In this document: positions 14,790-22,915 of the stretch, piece by piece
Position numbering within the stretch: position 1 is the stretch's first letter
Layout: every line of letters begins with the position of its first letter
Assembly (NCBI GenBank): GCA_963589785.1
Contig: CAVAMJ010000013.1
Location: forward strand, 1 to 64,000
From: SIG603 sp963589785
GTDB lineage: Bacteria > Bacillota > Clostridia > Oscillospirales > Acutalibacteraceae
Length of the DNA stretch: 64,000 nt
Reading direction: 5' to 3'
Notes under the pieces: generated by a model
Told to the model about the DNA's origin: nothing
The model's database searches: none
The model's input: the letters and a program-made list of their open reading frames with translations, nothing else
Translations under genes and position numbers: made by a program

Positions 14790-16013
14790 TCAATCATCAT
14801 ACTCTTTTTCCTTTACGGCAAATACTTCACTCATATATGTTCTAAAAGCTATGAGCGGATGTTCATCGTTCAATGCCCACATAAATAGCCAATCATACGG
14901 ATTGCCTACATATAGCTCCGGATACCCCGCATCCAAAAGACGGGCATTTATCATATCCAAACATCTTTCAGAATCAGATAATTTTGCGGAGTAAAAGGCA
15001 TTGTTATTACTGATAATAAGTTTTGACCAATAGGTATAGAAAGCGAGAAATATTAGCATCTTTCTAATAATTTCATCGTTACCAACCAAATCTCCTCGAA
15101 TGAGCTTGTCGATATTTTGCCTGTTCGGAAAACAATAATCAGCTTTTAGCGGCATTAACTTGTTTCCGGATAGTATAGAAGTCAATGAACGGTCATGCTT
15201 TTTTGCATACATATTCTTTTGGTAATTATCTAAACCGATTATCTGAGAAAAAATAACCCATGTTGAGGCATCTGAATTTGCTACTACATAATTATCCGAC
15301 TTTGCATTTTTGTCACTATTATACGTCCTGTTTATAATAAAGCCTTCTTTTTCTGCCAAACCATTGGAACGGGAAATTTTAGTCCAAAATTCTTGAATAT
15401 ATTTGATAGCAGTAACATTATTATATTTAAAACTGTCGATGTTATCTTTGATATATTCTATCAAAGACGCTTTGTCGGTAATATTATCAATATTATCTTT
15501 TACTTTTCCTGTACAAAGGACATCTGCGCATTCGGAAATAGATTTTATTTTTGTGGGAATGGTAATACAATCAATTATATCTTGTGTTTCTTGGTATGAA
15601 AGTCCATTTCTTATGCAGAAGTAATAAACAGCCTCATTTATTGTATGGCAATCAAAACTACGTTCAAACTGAACACATCTGAAAAAGTCATTCGTTTCAT
15701 TGACGTCTAAGTTAAATGCAAAGCAGATTTGAAATGCTGTCTTACGAGCTATCTTTTTATTCGGCACAAACCACTCCTTAAAATCACGAGGCAGTTTAAC
15801 ATTAGCTGTCTTGAACTTTTCACGAAGAAAATGAGCCTTTTCTGACACATCAGCTAAATCGCCTTTGTATCCATGCTCTTTCATAAATGAGGTTAACGCC
15901 TCATCAAATCCGCGAAATAGGGAAGCTACTTGAGCCAAATTTTCTTCGTACCCGTCTTCATCCATTAACAATGTTTCTGCTTTGAGGTTGAGCAATTCTG
16001 TATATTGAGACAT
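14790..16013 (-). CDS. Unrecognised partner protein encoded upstream of the kinase-STAND gene
   Basis: A 407-residue, largely helical cytoplasmic protein with no signal peptide or membrane segment. I do not recognise the family. Residues about 75-150 (RDFKEWFVPNKKIARKTAFQ, ICFAFNLDVNETNDFFR, then NEAVYYFCIRNGLSYQET) have the spacing of an HTH or helical-adaptor motif, in which the RKTAFQICFAFNLDVNE segment resembles XRE-like helix 2 to helix 4. The C-terminal half contains SLTSILSGNKLMPLKADYCF and WSKLIISNNNAFY and looks like a separate helical domain. A 77-base gap separates it from the kinase-STAND gene, the two share one terminator, and the pair probably forms a functional unit (sensor or effector plus switch). 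Confidence 0.6.
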   Translation of the reverse strand: MSQYTELLNLKAETLLMDEDGYEENLAQVASLFRGFDEALTSFMKEHGYKGDLADVSEKAHFLREKFKTANVKLPRDFKEWFVPNKKIARKTAFQICFAFNLDVNETNDFFRCVQFERSFDCHTINEAVYYFCIRNGLSYQETQDIIDCITIPTKIKSISECADVLCTGKVKDNIDNITDKASLIEYIKDNIDSFKYNNVTAIKYIQEFWTKISRSNGLAEKEGFIINRTYNSDKNAKSDNYVVANSDASTWVIFSQIIGLDNYQKNMYAKKHDRSLTSILSGNKLMPLKADYCFPNRQNIDKLIRGDLVGNDEIIRKMLIFLAFYTYWSKLIISNNNAFYSAKLSDSERCLDMINARLLDAGYPELYVGNPYDWLFMWALNDEHPLIAFRTYMSEVFAVKEKEYDD

Positions 16014-16192
16014 ATTCTTTTAATTCCTTTAAATTTACTTGTATTTTAAGCAATAGTTGCGAGAGTCTTTTATTGCTAACCGTTAACTCTAAGCAATATT
16101 CAAACTTATTGTATCACGAATAATTACTTATTCCAACAAAATGAAATTGGTTTTATTTAGTCTTGGCAAATGATATAAGCTTGCAAGAAAGT

Positions 16193-16220
16193 TAACACCT
16201 CTAAAGGAGACATGGTGTTA
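16193..16220. promoter_or_regulatory. Inverted repeat in the divergent gap before nusB
   Basis: TAACACC (16193-16199) and GGTGTTA (16214-16220) form a perfect 7-bp dyad with a 14-base spacer in the 287-bp gap between the divergent kinase-STAND operon and nusB. It could be an operator for either side or a small hairpin. The rest of the gap is AT-rich with no further gene visible. Confidence 0.35.
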
Positions 16221-16231
16221 CAAAAGAAATA

Positions 16232-16260
16232 TTGTAAAATGACAAATAATGTGGTAATAT
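16232..16260 (+). promoter_or_regulatory. Probable promoter of the nusB operon
   Basis: TTGTAA (16232-16237) and TAATAT (16255-16260) with a 17-base spacer lie 40 bases before the nusB start. Each box matches consensus at four of six bases, and it is the only reasonable pair in the gap reading this way. Confidence 0.45.
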
Positions 16261-16300
16261 CTATTTAAAAATATTATTTAAAAAGATTAAGGAATTAACC

Positions 16301-16726
16301 ATGGCTAAATCAAAAAGAAGAGAACAAAGAGAAACTGCATTTGTACTTATATTTGAGAATTCTGTTACAGGTGCACAGCTTGATGAAATTATTGATAACG
16401 CACTCGATTCAAGAGAAATTACTCTCGATTTATTCGGTAGAAAGCTTGCTCAGGGTGTAGTAGATAATATTGAAAAGCTTGATGAAGTAATTTCAAACAA
16501 TATAAAAGGCTGGAGTATAAAAAGACTTTCAAAGGTAAGCCTTTCCGTATTAAGACTTGCTGTTTATGAGCTTATGTTTGAGAGCGATATTCCCGTTGGA
16601 ATAACTATAAATGAGGCAGTCGAGCTTGCTAAGAAATATGGCGATGAGGGAGACTCTTCGTATATTAACGGTGTTCTCGGCGCAATCTCAAAATCTGATG
16701 TTGTTTGCAAGAAGGACGGAGAGTAA
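16301..16726 (+). CDS. nusB: Transcription antitermination protein NusB
   Basis: A 141-residue all-helical RNA-binding protein of standard length. Diagnostic stretches are the arginine-rich N-terminus KSKRREQRETAFVLIFE, KRLSKVSLSVLRLAVYELMF and the end signature ITINEAVELAKKYGDEGDSSYINGVLG. NusB with NusE (S10) binds boxA in rRNA leaders and prevents premature termination. AAGGAATTAACC precedes ATG 16301. It is the first gene of a closely packed operon running through xseA, xseB, ispA and beyond. Confidence 0.95.
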   Translation: MAKSKRREQRETAFVLIFENSVTGAQLDEIIDNALDSREITLDLFGRKLAQGVVDNIEKLDEVISNNIKGWSIKRLSKVSLSVLRLAVYELMFESDIPVGITINEAVELAKKYGDEGDSSYINGVLGAISKSDVVCKKDGE

Positions 16727-16727
16727 T

Positions 16728-17678
16728 TTGTATCTAGGCATAGACACCAGCAATTACACTACATCCGTTGCTATTTTTAGCGATGGAATAGAAATAAACT
16801 CTAAAAAACTTCTTCCTGTCAAGGATGGTGAAATAGGTCTTAGACAAAGCGATGCTGTTTTTCACCACGTAAGACAATTGAATGAGGTTTTTAAGAATGC
16901 TGTTGCACATCTTCCGCACGGTATATCATTAAAAGACTTAACTGCGATTGGTGTGTCTGTATCTCCGAGGTCTGTCGAAGGCTCGTATATGCCTTGCTTT
17001 TTGGTTGGCAAAATGTTAGCTGAAACATTATCCGACACTCTCGGTGTGCCATGCTACCATATTTCTCATCAGCAAGGTCATATTGCGGCGGCTCTTTATT
17101 CTGCAAATAAGTTGGAACTTTTGAACAACCGTTTTTTAGCATACCATCTTTCAGGCGGAACAAGCGAAGGTTTACTTGTTGAACCTGATGAATATGGATT
17201 GCCGAACGCTAAGCTTGTTTGTACATCTCTCGATTTAAAAGCGGGACAAGCTATAGACCGAATAGGAGTAGAGTTAGGCTTTCCCTTTCCGGCTGGGAAA
17301 TACATTGATGCTGCGGCAACGAATGTTGAATTTAAAGAAAAGCTCAAGCCGTCAATGAAAGGTGCTGATTTCAATCTCTCAGGACTGCAAAACAAATGCG
17401 AAAATCTGATTGCAAAAGGAAAATCAAAGGAATATGTTTCAAGATATTGCTTGGAATATATTTCTTCGACTATTGAGATGTCAGTGAAAGCACTAAAAAA
17501 AGAATACGGCGATTTACCTCTGGTTTTCAGCGGAGGTGTTTCGTCAAACTCTCTTTTAAAGGCGAGAATGCAGAATGAGTTTGGTGCAGTCTTTGCAGAG
17601 CCGGCTTTTTCTGCTGACAACGCATTTGGTGTTGCCGTTCTCGCTATGCTTGAAAACAAAAAGAAAAATGAACAGTAG
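16728..17678 (+). CDS. TsaD-like/M22 (Kae1-superfamily) protein
   Basis: A 316-residue ASKHA-fold protein: phosphate-1 loop LGIDTSNYTTSVAIFSDG at the N-terminus, an H-Q-Q-G-H motif in ISHQQGHIAAALY in the metal-binding position of TsaD (usually HxEGH), HLSGGTSEGLL phosphate-2, AGQAIDRIGVELGFPFPAG and LVFSGGVSSNSLL. The TTG start at 16728 overlaps the end of nusB closely and follows GGAGAG; longer upstream frames overlap nusB heavily and are unlikely. Clostridia often carry this TsaD paralog in the nusB-xseA region. True TsaD makes the t6A tRNA modification; whether this copy does or is a divergent paralog cannot be told without seeing the rest of the genome. Confidence 0.8.
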   Translation: MYLGIDTSNYTTSVAIFSDGIEINSKKLLPVKDGEIGLRQSDAVFHHVRQLNEVFKNAVAHLPHGISLKDLTAIGVSVSPRSVEGSYMPCFLVGKMLAETLSDTLGVPCYHISHQQGHIAAALYSANKLELLNNRFLAYHLSGGTSEGLLVEPDEYGLPNAKLVCTSLDLKAGQAIDRIGVELGFPFPAGKYIDAAATNVEFKEKLKPSMKGADFNLSGLQNKCENLIAKGKSKEYVSRYCLEYISSTIEMSVKALKKEYGDLPLVFSGGVSSNSLLKARMQNEFGAVFAEPAFSADNAFGVAVLAMLENKKKNEQ

Positions 17679-18873
17679 TATTTTAACAATATCTCAAGTC
17701 AATACATATATACATTCAATTATTGACAGCGATAAAATTCTGAATAATGTTCTCATAACAGGTGAGATATCAAATTTTACGGATCACTATCGAACAGGTC
17801 ATCTTTACTTCTCACTCAAGGACTCGAAGAGCGTTTTAAAAGCAGTTATGTTTGATGATTCTGCGAAAAGGCTTAAATTTAAACCTCATGACGGAATGAA
17901 GGTCATTGTTTCCGGAAGAATTACTGTCTATGAGCCAAGCGGCCAATATCAGGTTATAGTGAAAAGCATGCAACCTGACGGAATCGGCGCACTTCATATC
18001 GCATATGAACAGCTTAAAGAAAAGTTATCTAAAGAAGGACTTTTTGATAAAGCAAGGAGCATTCCACAGTATCCGAAACGAATTGCTGTAATTACTTCCG
18101 AAACAGGAGCGGCGGTTCGCGATATAGAAAACATCTTAGGCAGACGATGGCCGATTGCAGAGGTTTTGCTTATTCCGTGTACTGTACAAGGCGAGTATGC
18201 TGAAAATCAATTGTGCAGAGCAGTTAAATACGCCAATGCTTTACCTAACATTGATGTGATTATCATAGGTCGTGGCGGCGGATCTATAGAAGATTTGTGG
18301 GCATTCAACAGTGAAAAGCTTGCACGAACGATTTATGCTTCTGAAACACCTGTAATATCCGCTGTTGGTCATGAAACAGATTTTACAATTTGTGATTTTG
18401 TATCAGATCTTAGAGCGCCAACACCGAGTGCCGCCGCAGAGCTTGCAACTCCCGATATGAATGAGGTTTATTCATCTTTAGTATCAACACTTGAGTTCAT
18501 AAAAAAAAGAACGTCATATATTATCAATTCAAAATATCAACAACTTGATTTACTAAGCATGAACAAAATGCTGAAATCTCCTGAAGTTATTTGGGAAACA
18601 CAAAAAGTGGAACTTGACAAGCTTTCTGTGAAAATGGATCATCTGATTCGTACTCGAAAGGAAAAAGAGCTAAATTCTCTTTCTGAGTTATATGCAAAGC
18701 TTGACGCACTCAATCCACTGAACATCCTATTGCGGGGATACAGCATAGTAACCAAAGATACTAAATTTGTAGCGAGTGCAAAAGACCTTAGTGTTAATGA
18801 CAGCATTGATATAAAAATGAATGACGGAAATATTGTTGCCAATGTGACAAGTATTTCCTTGAAAGAGGAATAA
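17668..18873 (+). CDS. xseA: Exodeoxyribonuclease VII large subunit
   Basis: A 401-residue protein with an N-terminal OB-fold (VLITGEISNFTDHYRTGHLY, FSLKDSKSVLKAVMF) and the nuclease core PQYPKRIAVITSETGAAVRD, IIIGRGGGSIEDLWAFNSE, PVISAVGHETDFTICDFVSD and DLRAPTPSAAAEL. A coiled coil follows (about 280-350), then the C-terminal segment LLRGYSIV. With XseB it degrades single-stranded DNA into oligonucleotides during repair. ATG 17668 overlaps the TsaD-like stop by 11 bases, indicating translational coupling. Confidence 0.95.
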   Translation: MNSSILTISQVNTYIHSIIDSDKILNNVLITGEISNFTDHYRTGHLYFSLKDSKSVLKAVMFDDSAKRLKFKPHDGMKVIVSGRITVYEPSGQYQVIVKSMQPDGIGALHIAYEQLKEKLSKEGLFDKARSIPQYPKRIAVITSETGAAVRDIENILGRRWPIAEVLLIPCTVQGEYAENQLCRAVKYANALPNIDVIIIGRGGGSIEDLWAFNSEKLARTIYASETPVISAVGHETDFTICDFVSDLRAPTPSAAAELATPDMNEVYSSLVSTLEFIKKRTSYIINSKYQQLDLLSMNKMLKSPEVIWETQKVELDKLSVKMDHLIRTRKEKELNSLSELYAKLDALNPLNILLRGYSIVTKDTKFVASAKDLSVNDSIDIKMNDGNIVANVTSISLKEE

Positions 18874-18874
18874 T

Positions 18875-19087
18875 ATGACTGCTAAAAAACTAACCTTTGA
18901 AAAATCAATAGAACGAATTAAAGAAATAGTGGCGTCATTGGAAGACGGCACAAGTTCTCTTGATGAAGCCGTCAAGCTTTATGAAGAAGGCGCTAAGCTA
19001 ACAGCTTCGTGCTATAAAATGCTTGAAGAAGCAGAACAGAAAATTTCAATTGTACCATTACCAAACGGAGAATCAAACAATGAGTGA
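18875..19087 (+). CDS. xseB: Exodeoxyribonuclease VII small subunit
   Basis: A 70-residue helical protein with the family pattern LTFEKSIERIKEIVASLEDG, SLDEAVKLYEEGAKL and CYKMLEEAEQKI. Several copies bind the XseA coiled coil. The gene starts one base after the xseA stop and its own stop overlaps the ispA start by 8 bases. Confidence 0.95.
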   Translation: MTAKKLTFEKSIERIKEIVASLEDGTSSLDEAVKLYEEGAKLTASCYKMLEEAEQKISIVPLPNGESNNE

Positions 19088-19949
19088 AATAATTGAAGAA
19101 GTATTGAAAACAGCACTTAAAAACAGTGGTTCTCAGTACGCTCAAAATATATACGACGCTATGTCTTACAGCGTTTTTGGTGCCGGAAAGAGAGTTCGTC
19201 CTTTATTAACTGAGCTTTTCTATAAAGCTTGCGGTGGAAATGATGACGGATATATATTTCCGGCTGCAGCTGTTGAAATGATTCATACCTATTCGCTTAT
19301 TCATGATGATCTGCCTTGTATGGATAATGATGACATGAGAAGGGGCAGACCGTCTAACCATAAGGTTTACGGTGAGGATATAGCTCTGCTTGCCGGAGAC
19401 GGTTTGTTAACCAGAGCCTTTGAATTGCTTTTAAGCCAAGGCTGTGTTGAGGCTCTCGGTACTGAAAAAGCTCTGAGCTGTGCGGCCTATTTAGCAAAGC
19501 GTTCCGGTGCAGACGGAATGATTGGTGGACAATGCATCGATTTAGCTTCTGAGGGTCATGAAATCTCTTTGGAAGAATTAGATGATATGGTCATTGGTAA
19601 GACCGTTTGCCTGATAATGGCTGCTTCCGTCATGGGTGTAATTGCCGCCGGTGGAAACTCTGTGGAAATTGAAGCTGCAGAAAACTTCTCCATGGGTATC
19701 GGTCTTGCTTTCCAAATTCGTGACGATATTCTTGATGTTATAGGCGATGCTGACATAATGGGTAAAAATGTCGGTGTAGATAATGCCAATAACAGAAAAA
19801 ATTACGTTACATTATACGGTCTTGAAAAAGCTCAGGAATTAGTTGAGTCCTTTACAAACAGCGCTATAACAGCACTTGAGATATTTGATAAATCAAAAAC
19901 TCAGGAGTTAAAGTCTTTTGCGTTAAACCTAGCAACAAGAAACAAATGA
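19080..19949 (+). CDS. ispA: Geranyl/farnesyl diphosphate synthase
   Basis: A 289-residue trans-prenyltransferase. The first Asp-rich motif is in LIHDDLPCMDNDDMRRGRPS and the second in FQIRDDILDVIGD; the basic GKRVRPLL segment near residue 45 binds isopentenyl diphosphate. It builds C10 to C15 diphosphates for undecaprenyl and quinone synthesis. ATG 19080 overlaps xseB by 8 bases. Placement with the exonuclease VII genes is a widespread bacterial arrangement, often followed by dxs, which is absent here. Confidence 0.93.
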   Translation: MSEIIEEVLKTALKNSGSQYAQNIYDAMSYSVFGAGKRVRPLLTELFYKACGGNDDGYIFPAAAVEMIHTYSLIHDDLPCMDNDDMRRGRPSNHKVYGEDIALLAGDGLLTRAFELLLSQGCVEALGTEKALSCAAYLAKRSGADGMIGGQCIDLASEGHEISLEELDDMVIGKTVCLIMAASVMGVIAAGGNSVEIEAAENFSMGIGLAFQIRDDILDVIGDADIMGKNVGVDNANNRKNYVTLYGLEKAQELVESFTNSAITALEIFDKSKTQELKSFALNLATRNK

Positions 19950-20824
19950 GCAGTATAGAATCTAAAATCACAGCAGAATATGATGGCTTTATAATTAAAG
20001 ACTATCTTCGTAAAGTTCTTCAAATATCTTCAAGGAAAATTAAAAAGCTCAAAGCAATGGATGATGGAATCATGCTAAATTCGAAGCATGCAATAGTTGT
20101 CGATGAGCTGTGTGAAGGTGATGTACTTTCCGTTAATTTTACAGACGAAGAAAAAAACTATGATTTTTCTGATATTGAGCCTGACATTGTTTATGAGGAT
20201 GACTTCTACCTATATGTAAACAAACCGGCTAATATGACCGTCTACAAATGTGGAGATGTAAAGGAAAACCTCTTGTCAAGCGTTTGTGGGTTTTATTCTA
20301 GACTAGGAAAAAATCTTGTGTTTAGACCGTTTTATCGTCTTGACAAAAATACAACAGGTGTAGTTGTAATTGCAAAAGATCCGCTTATCATGAATTCTAC
20401 GGAAATAGAAAAATCATACTACGCTGTCTGTGAAGGTAAAGTAGTTAACAGCGGTGTTGTTTCCAATAGAATTCAATTAGAAGAAAACAGTAGAATTAAA
20501 CGTGAAGCGGGATGCTTTGGAGAAATTGCAAGTACAGCCTTTGAAACCGTAAACAAAACAGAAAAGTTTAGTCTTGTAAAGTTCAAACTCTTTACAGGAA
20601 GAACCCATCAAATCAGAGTGCACATGAATTATTTGGGGCATCCTCTTTGCGGTGATGACCTTTACGGTGGTTCAATGGATGTTATCTCAAGGCAAGCACT
20701 TCACTGCAAAACAGTTTTAGTTAAAAATCCTGTTATAGGATATGAGAAGTTTATAAGCATTGATTTTCCAGACGATATAAAAAAATCTTTCCCAAGCCTA
20801 TGCGTCTCGGAGAATAGGAGTTAG
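19946..20824 (+). CDS. RluA-family RNA pseudouridine synthase
   Basis: A 292-residue protein with an S4-like N-terminal segment (DYLRKVLQISSRKIKKLK) and the RluA catalytic domain: YVNKPANMTVYKC, then FYRLDKNTTGVVVIAKD with the catalytic Asp in the RLD motif, and the end motif FTGRTHQIRVHMNYLGHPL with DDLYGG. It converts uridine to pseudouridine in rRNA or tRNA; the exact target position is not predictable. It overlaps ispA by 4 bases (ATGA). Confidence 0.9.
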   Translation: MSSIESKITAEYDGFIIKDYLRKVLQISSRKIKKLKAMDDGIMLNSKHAIVVDELCEGDVLSVNFTDEEKNYDFSDIEPDIVYEDDFYLYVNKPANMTVYKCGDVKENLLSSVCGFYSRLGKNLVFRPFYRLDKNTTGVVVIAKDPLIMNSTEIEKSYYAVCEGKVVNSGVVSNRIQLEENSRIKREAGCFGEIASTAFETVNKTEKFSLVKFKLFTGRTHQIRVHMNYLGHPLCGDDLYGGSMDVISRQALHCKTVLVKNPVIGYEKFISIDFPDDIKKSFPSLCVSENRS

Positions 20825-20826
20825 TT

Positions 20827-21699
20827 ATGCCGGCAGCAATTGTACATTATCTTCATTCGGACAAGGTTTTAAAAAACATAGATACTAAAATCTCTAACAA
20901 AAGAGCATATTACCTCGGTGCCCAAGGTCCCGATTTTCTTTTTTGCCATAGATATTTTCCGTGGATGAAAGGGGAAAGCCTTGAAAAGCTTGGAAACACA
21001 GTACATGAAGCTAATGCAAACAAGATAATCCTTTCAATGTATAACTATTGCAAAGAACACAAAACGGAAACACTCTATTCCTATTTTTACGGATTTTTGT
21101 GTCACTATATAATCGATTCCATTGCACATCCTTATATAAACGCAAAGTCGGAACAATTACTTGAAATAAATCCGAAAGAAAATTTAAACACATTACATAA
21201 TGAAATAGAATCTGCTTTAGATACTATTATGTTACGAAGTGAAACAGGTGAACTACCTGGAAAAACAAGCCTTAAATCATTGGTTGTTTGTGATATCGCT
21301 TCTTTGAATCAAATCGGAAGATTATGGAAAAATGTTTTGGATGATGTTTTAAATATTAAGGTTTCCGAAAGTCAAATGGTAGAGGCTTTTAAAGATACTG
21401 TGAAAGTTTTCGCTTTACTTAATGATAGAACTGGTATAAAAAAACAGTTAGTATCTAAAATTGAGTCAGGTAAAGCTCATACAATTTCTTGCCATATAAG
21501 ACCTATTCTTGAAAATATGGAACAGGATTATGCCAATACAAACAAAGCTGAGTGGGACAAGGAACATTCTTCTGCTGACTTTTTTGAGCTTTTTGACGAT
21601 GCTGTTATATCAGCGACCGAAATTATAAACGGTTTCGCACATAAAAAAATAAACGCCGAAAATATCAGCGTTTACACAAAAAATAGATCATTTGGATAG
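20827..21699 (+). CDS. Zinc-dependent phospholipase C-like protein
   Basis: A 290-residue protein starting MPAAIVHYLHSDKVLKNI, with the family's metal-ligand pattern: H7 and neighbours near the N-terminus, GAQGPDFLFCHRYFPW (Asp), FYGFLCHYIIDSIAHPY (His-Asp-His) and LHNEIESALD (His-Glu). This matches the zinc phospholipase C/DUF-type family common in Firmicutes, but there is no signal peptide, so an intracellular phosphoesterase role is more likely than secretion. It is the last gene of the nusB operon, 2 bases after the pseudouridine synthase. Confidence 0.75.
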   Translation: MPAAIVHYLHSDKVLKNIDTKISNKRAYYLGAQGPDFLFCHRYFPWMKGESLEKLGNTVHEANANKIILSMYNYCKEHKTETLYSYFYGFLCHYIIDSIAHPYINAKSEQLLEINPKENLNTLHNEIESALDTIMLRSETGELPGKTSLKSLVVCDIASLNQIGRLWKNVLDDVLNIKVSESQMVEAFKDTVKVFALLNDRTGIKKQLVSKIESGKAHTISCHIRPILENMEQDYANTNKAEWDKEHSSADFFELFDDAVISATEIINGFAHKKINAENISVYTKNRSFG

Positions 21700-21704
21700 A
21701 AAAA

Positions 21705-21725
21705 AGGAGCCTTTAAAAGGCTCCT
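21705..21725 (-). terminator. Terminator of rpmB
   Basis: AGGAGCC (21705-21711) and GGCTCCT (21719-21725) form a stem with a 7-base loop. In minus orientation the 3' arm is followed by six Ts, a classic terminator for rpmB; in plus orientation it has only a weak T-run. Confidence 0.8.
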
Positions 21726-21739
21726 GAACTTTTCTGCAA

Positions 21740-21928
21740 TCAGATTGCGCGAGTAACTTTACCTGAACGTAAGCAACGGGTGCAGGCGTAAACATGCTTT
21801 GGTGTACCGTTTACAACTGCCTTAACACGTCTGATATTTGGCTTCCAAGTTCTGTTAGAACGTCTGTGTGAATGGGAAACCTTGATACCGAAAGATACGT
21901 CCTTGCCGCAAAATTCGCATTTTGCCAT
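21740..21928 (-). CDS. rpmB: 50S ribosomal protein L28
   Basis: A 62-residue basic protein of normal length with MAKCEFCGKDVSFGIKVSHS, SHRRSNRTWKPNIRRV and CTRCLRSGKVTRAI. The C-x-x-C pairs in CEFC and CTRC are the zinc-ribbon form of L28. It binds 23S rRNA near the E site. A strong AAGGAGG site precedes the ATG. It stands alone on the minus strand between two plus-strand operons with its own promoter and terminator. Confidence 0.96.
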   Translation of the reverse strand: MAKCEFCGKDVSFGIKVSHSHRRSNRTWKPNIRRVKAVVNGTPKHVYACTRCLRSGKVTRAI

Positions 21929-21975
21929 AGTGCTGCACCTCCTTAAAGGTAACTCTCTAATTTACAACAGTTGAT

Positions 21976-22004
21976 ATTTTAACAGATTATTTATTAAATT
22001 GCAA
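21976..22004 (-). promoter_or_regulatory. Promoter of rpmB
   Basis: On the minus strand TTGCAA (21999-22004) and TAAAAT (21976-21981) are separated by 17 bases, about 48 bases before the rpmB ATG. Confidence 0.7.
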
Positions 22005-22201
22005 GATATTTTTTGAAAGTAATTGAGTTTTTTTTCAATTTGTATTATACTTTTCGAGAACGGGGCAAAATAAACGCTTTGTGTTGTTTGTTCATACCTG
22101 TTTAATATTAGAATGTGATAATAACAAAACAATATTTCTTTTAAATAGAGATATTTGTCGTTTTATCTTTAATAATCAAACTTTAATTAAGGAGATTTGC
22201 G

Positions 22202-22906
22202 ATGCTTTTCAGTGCAATTCGAACGATGCTTTCAGGTGGTCATGTTGACTTGACCGCTATTGTGGCTCAAATCATCTCAGTTCTTTTCGTAGCAATTGTT
22301 ATCTTGCCACTTCATGAGTGTGCACACGGTTTAATCGCTGTTAAGCTTGGAGATAACACACCGAAATGGGATAAAAGACTTACTTTAAATCCGCTTGCAA
22401 GCTTAGATCCTATGGGAGCTTTATGGCTATTGCTTTTTGGCATTGGATGGGCAAAACCTGTTCAAGTTAATCCAAGAAACTTTAAAAATCCAAAAAGAGA
22501 TATGGCTCTGGTTGCATTAGCAGGTCCTGTGGCCAATTTATTAGCCGCCTTGATTGGAGCAGTGATTTTTGTTCCTTATGTTATTTTTATTCTTTCAAAT
22601 CATGCAAATGTTATAACTTATTTCTTCTACTATTTTTTGAGTTCTTATATCACTGTTAATGTTTCACTGGCAGTTTTTAATTTTATTCCAATTCCGCCGC
22701 TTGACGGTTCAAGAATAGTAGCTGCTTTTTTGAGCGACAAAGCAATGTATACTTACTATAGATATCAGAACATTGTGGTAATGATTTTCTTTGTCATTTT
22801 GCTTTCAGGTTCTCTCAATGTACCGCTAAGTATAGCAGAAAACTATCTTTGCAACGCTATGCTTTGGATTGCTGAACGCCCGTATGTTCTTTTTGGTTTG
22901 ATATAA
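22202..22906 (+). CDS. Site-2 protease-type M50 family membrane metalloprotease
   Basis: A 234-residue polytopic protein with the zinc motif HECAH (38-42) in the first helix after ILPL, the TLNPLASLDPMGALWLL segment and the second motif NFIPIPPLDGSR near residue 175, whose Asp is the third zinc ligand. This is the short YwhC/FtsH-adjacent type of M50 protease without a PDZ domain. It would cleave substrates inside the membrane; the target is unknown. AAGGAGATTTGCG precedes the ATG. scpA follows 9 bases downstream, a common clostridial arrangement. Confidence 0.88.
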   Translation: MLFSAIRTMLSGGHVDLTAIVAQIISVLFVAIVILPLHECAHGLIAVKLGDNTPKWDKRLTLNPLASLDPMGALWLLLFGIGWAKPVQVNPRNFKNPKRDMALVALAGPVANLLAALIGAVIFVPYVIFILSNHANVITYFFYYFLSSYITVNVSLAVFNFIPIPPLDGSRIVAAFLSDKAMYTYYRYQNIVVMIFFVILLSGSLNVPLSIAENYLCNAMLWIAERPYVLFGLI

Positions 22907-22915
22907 GGTGATAGT

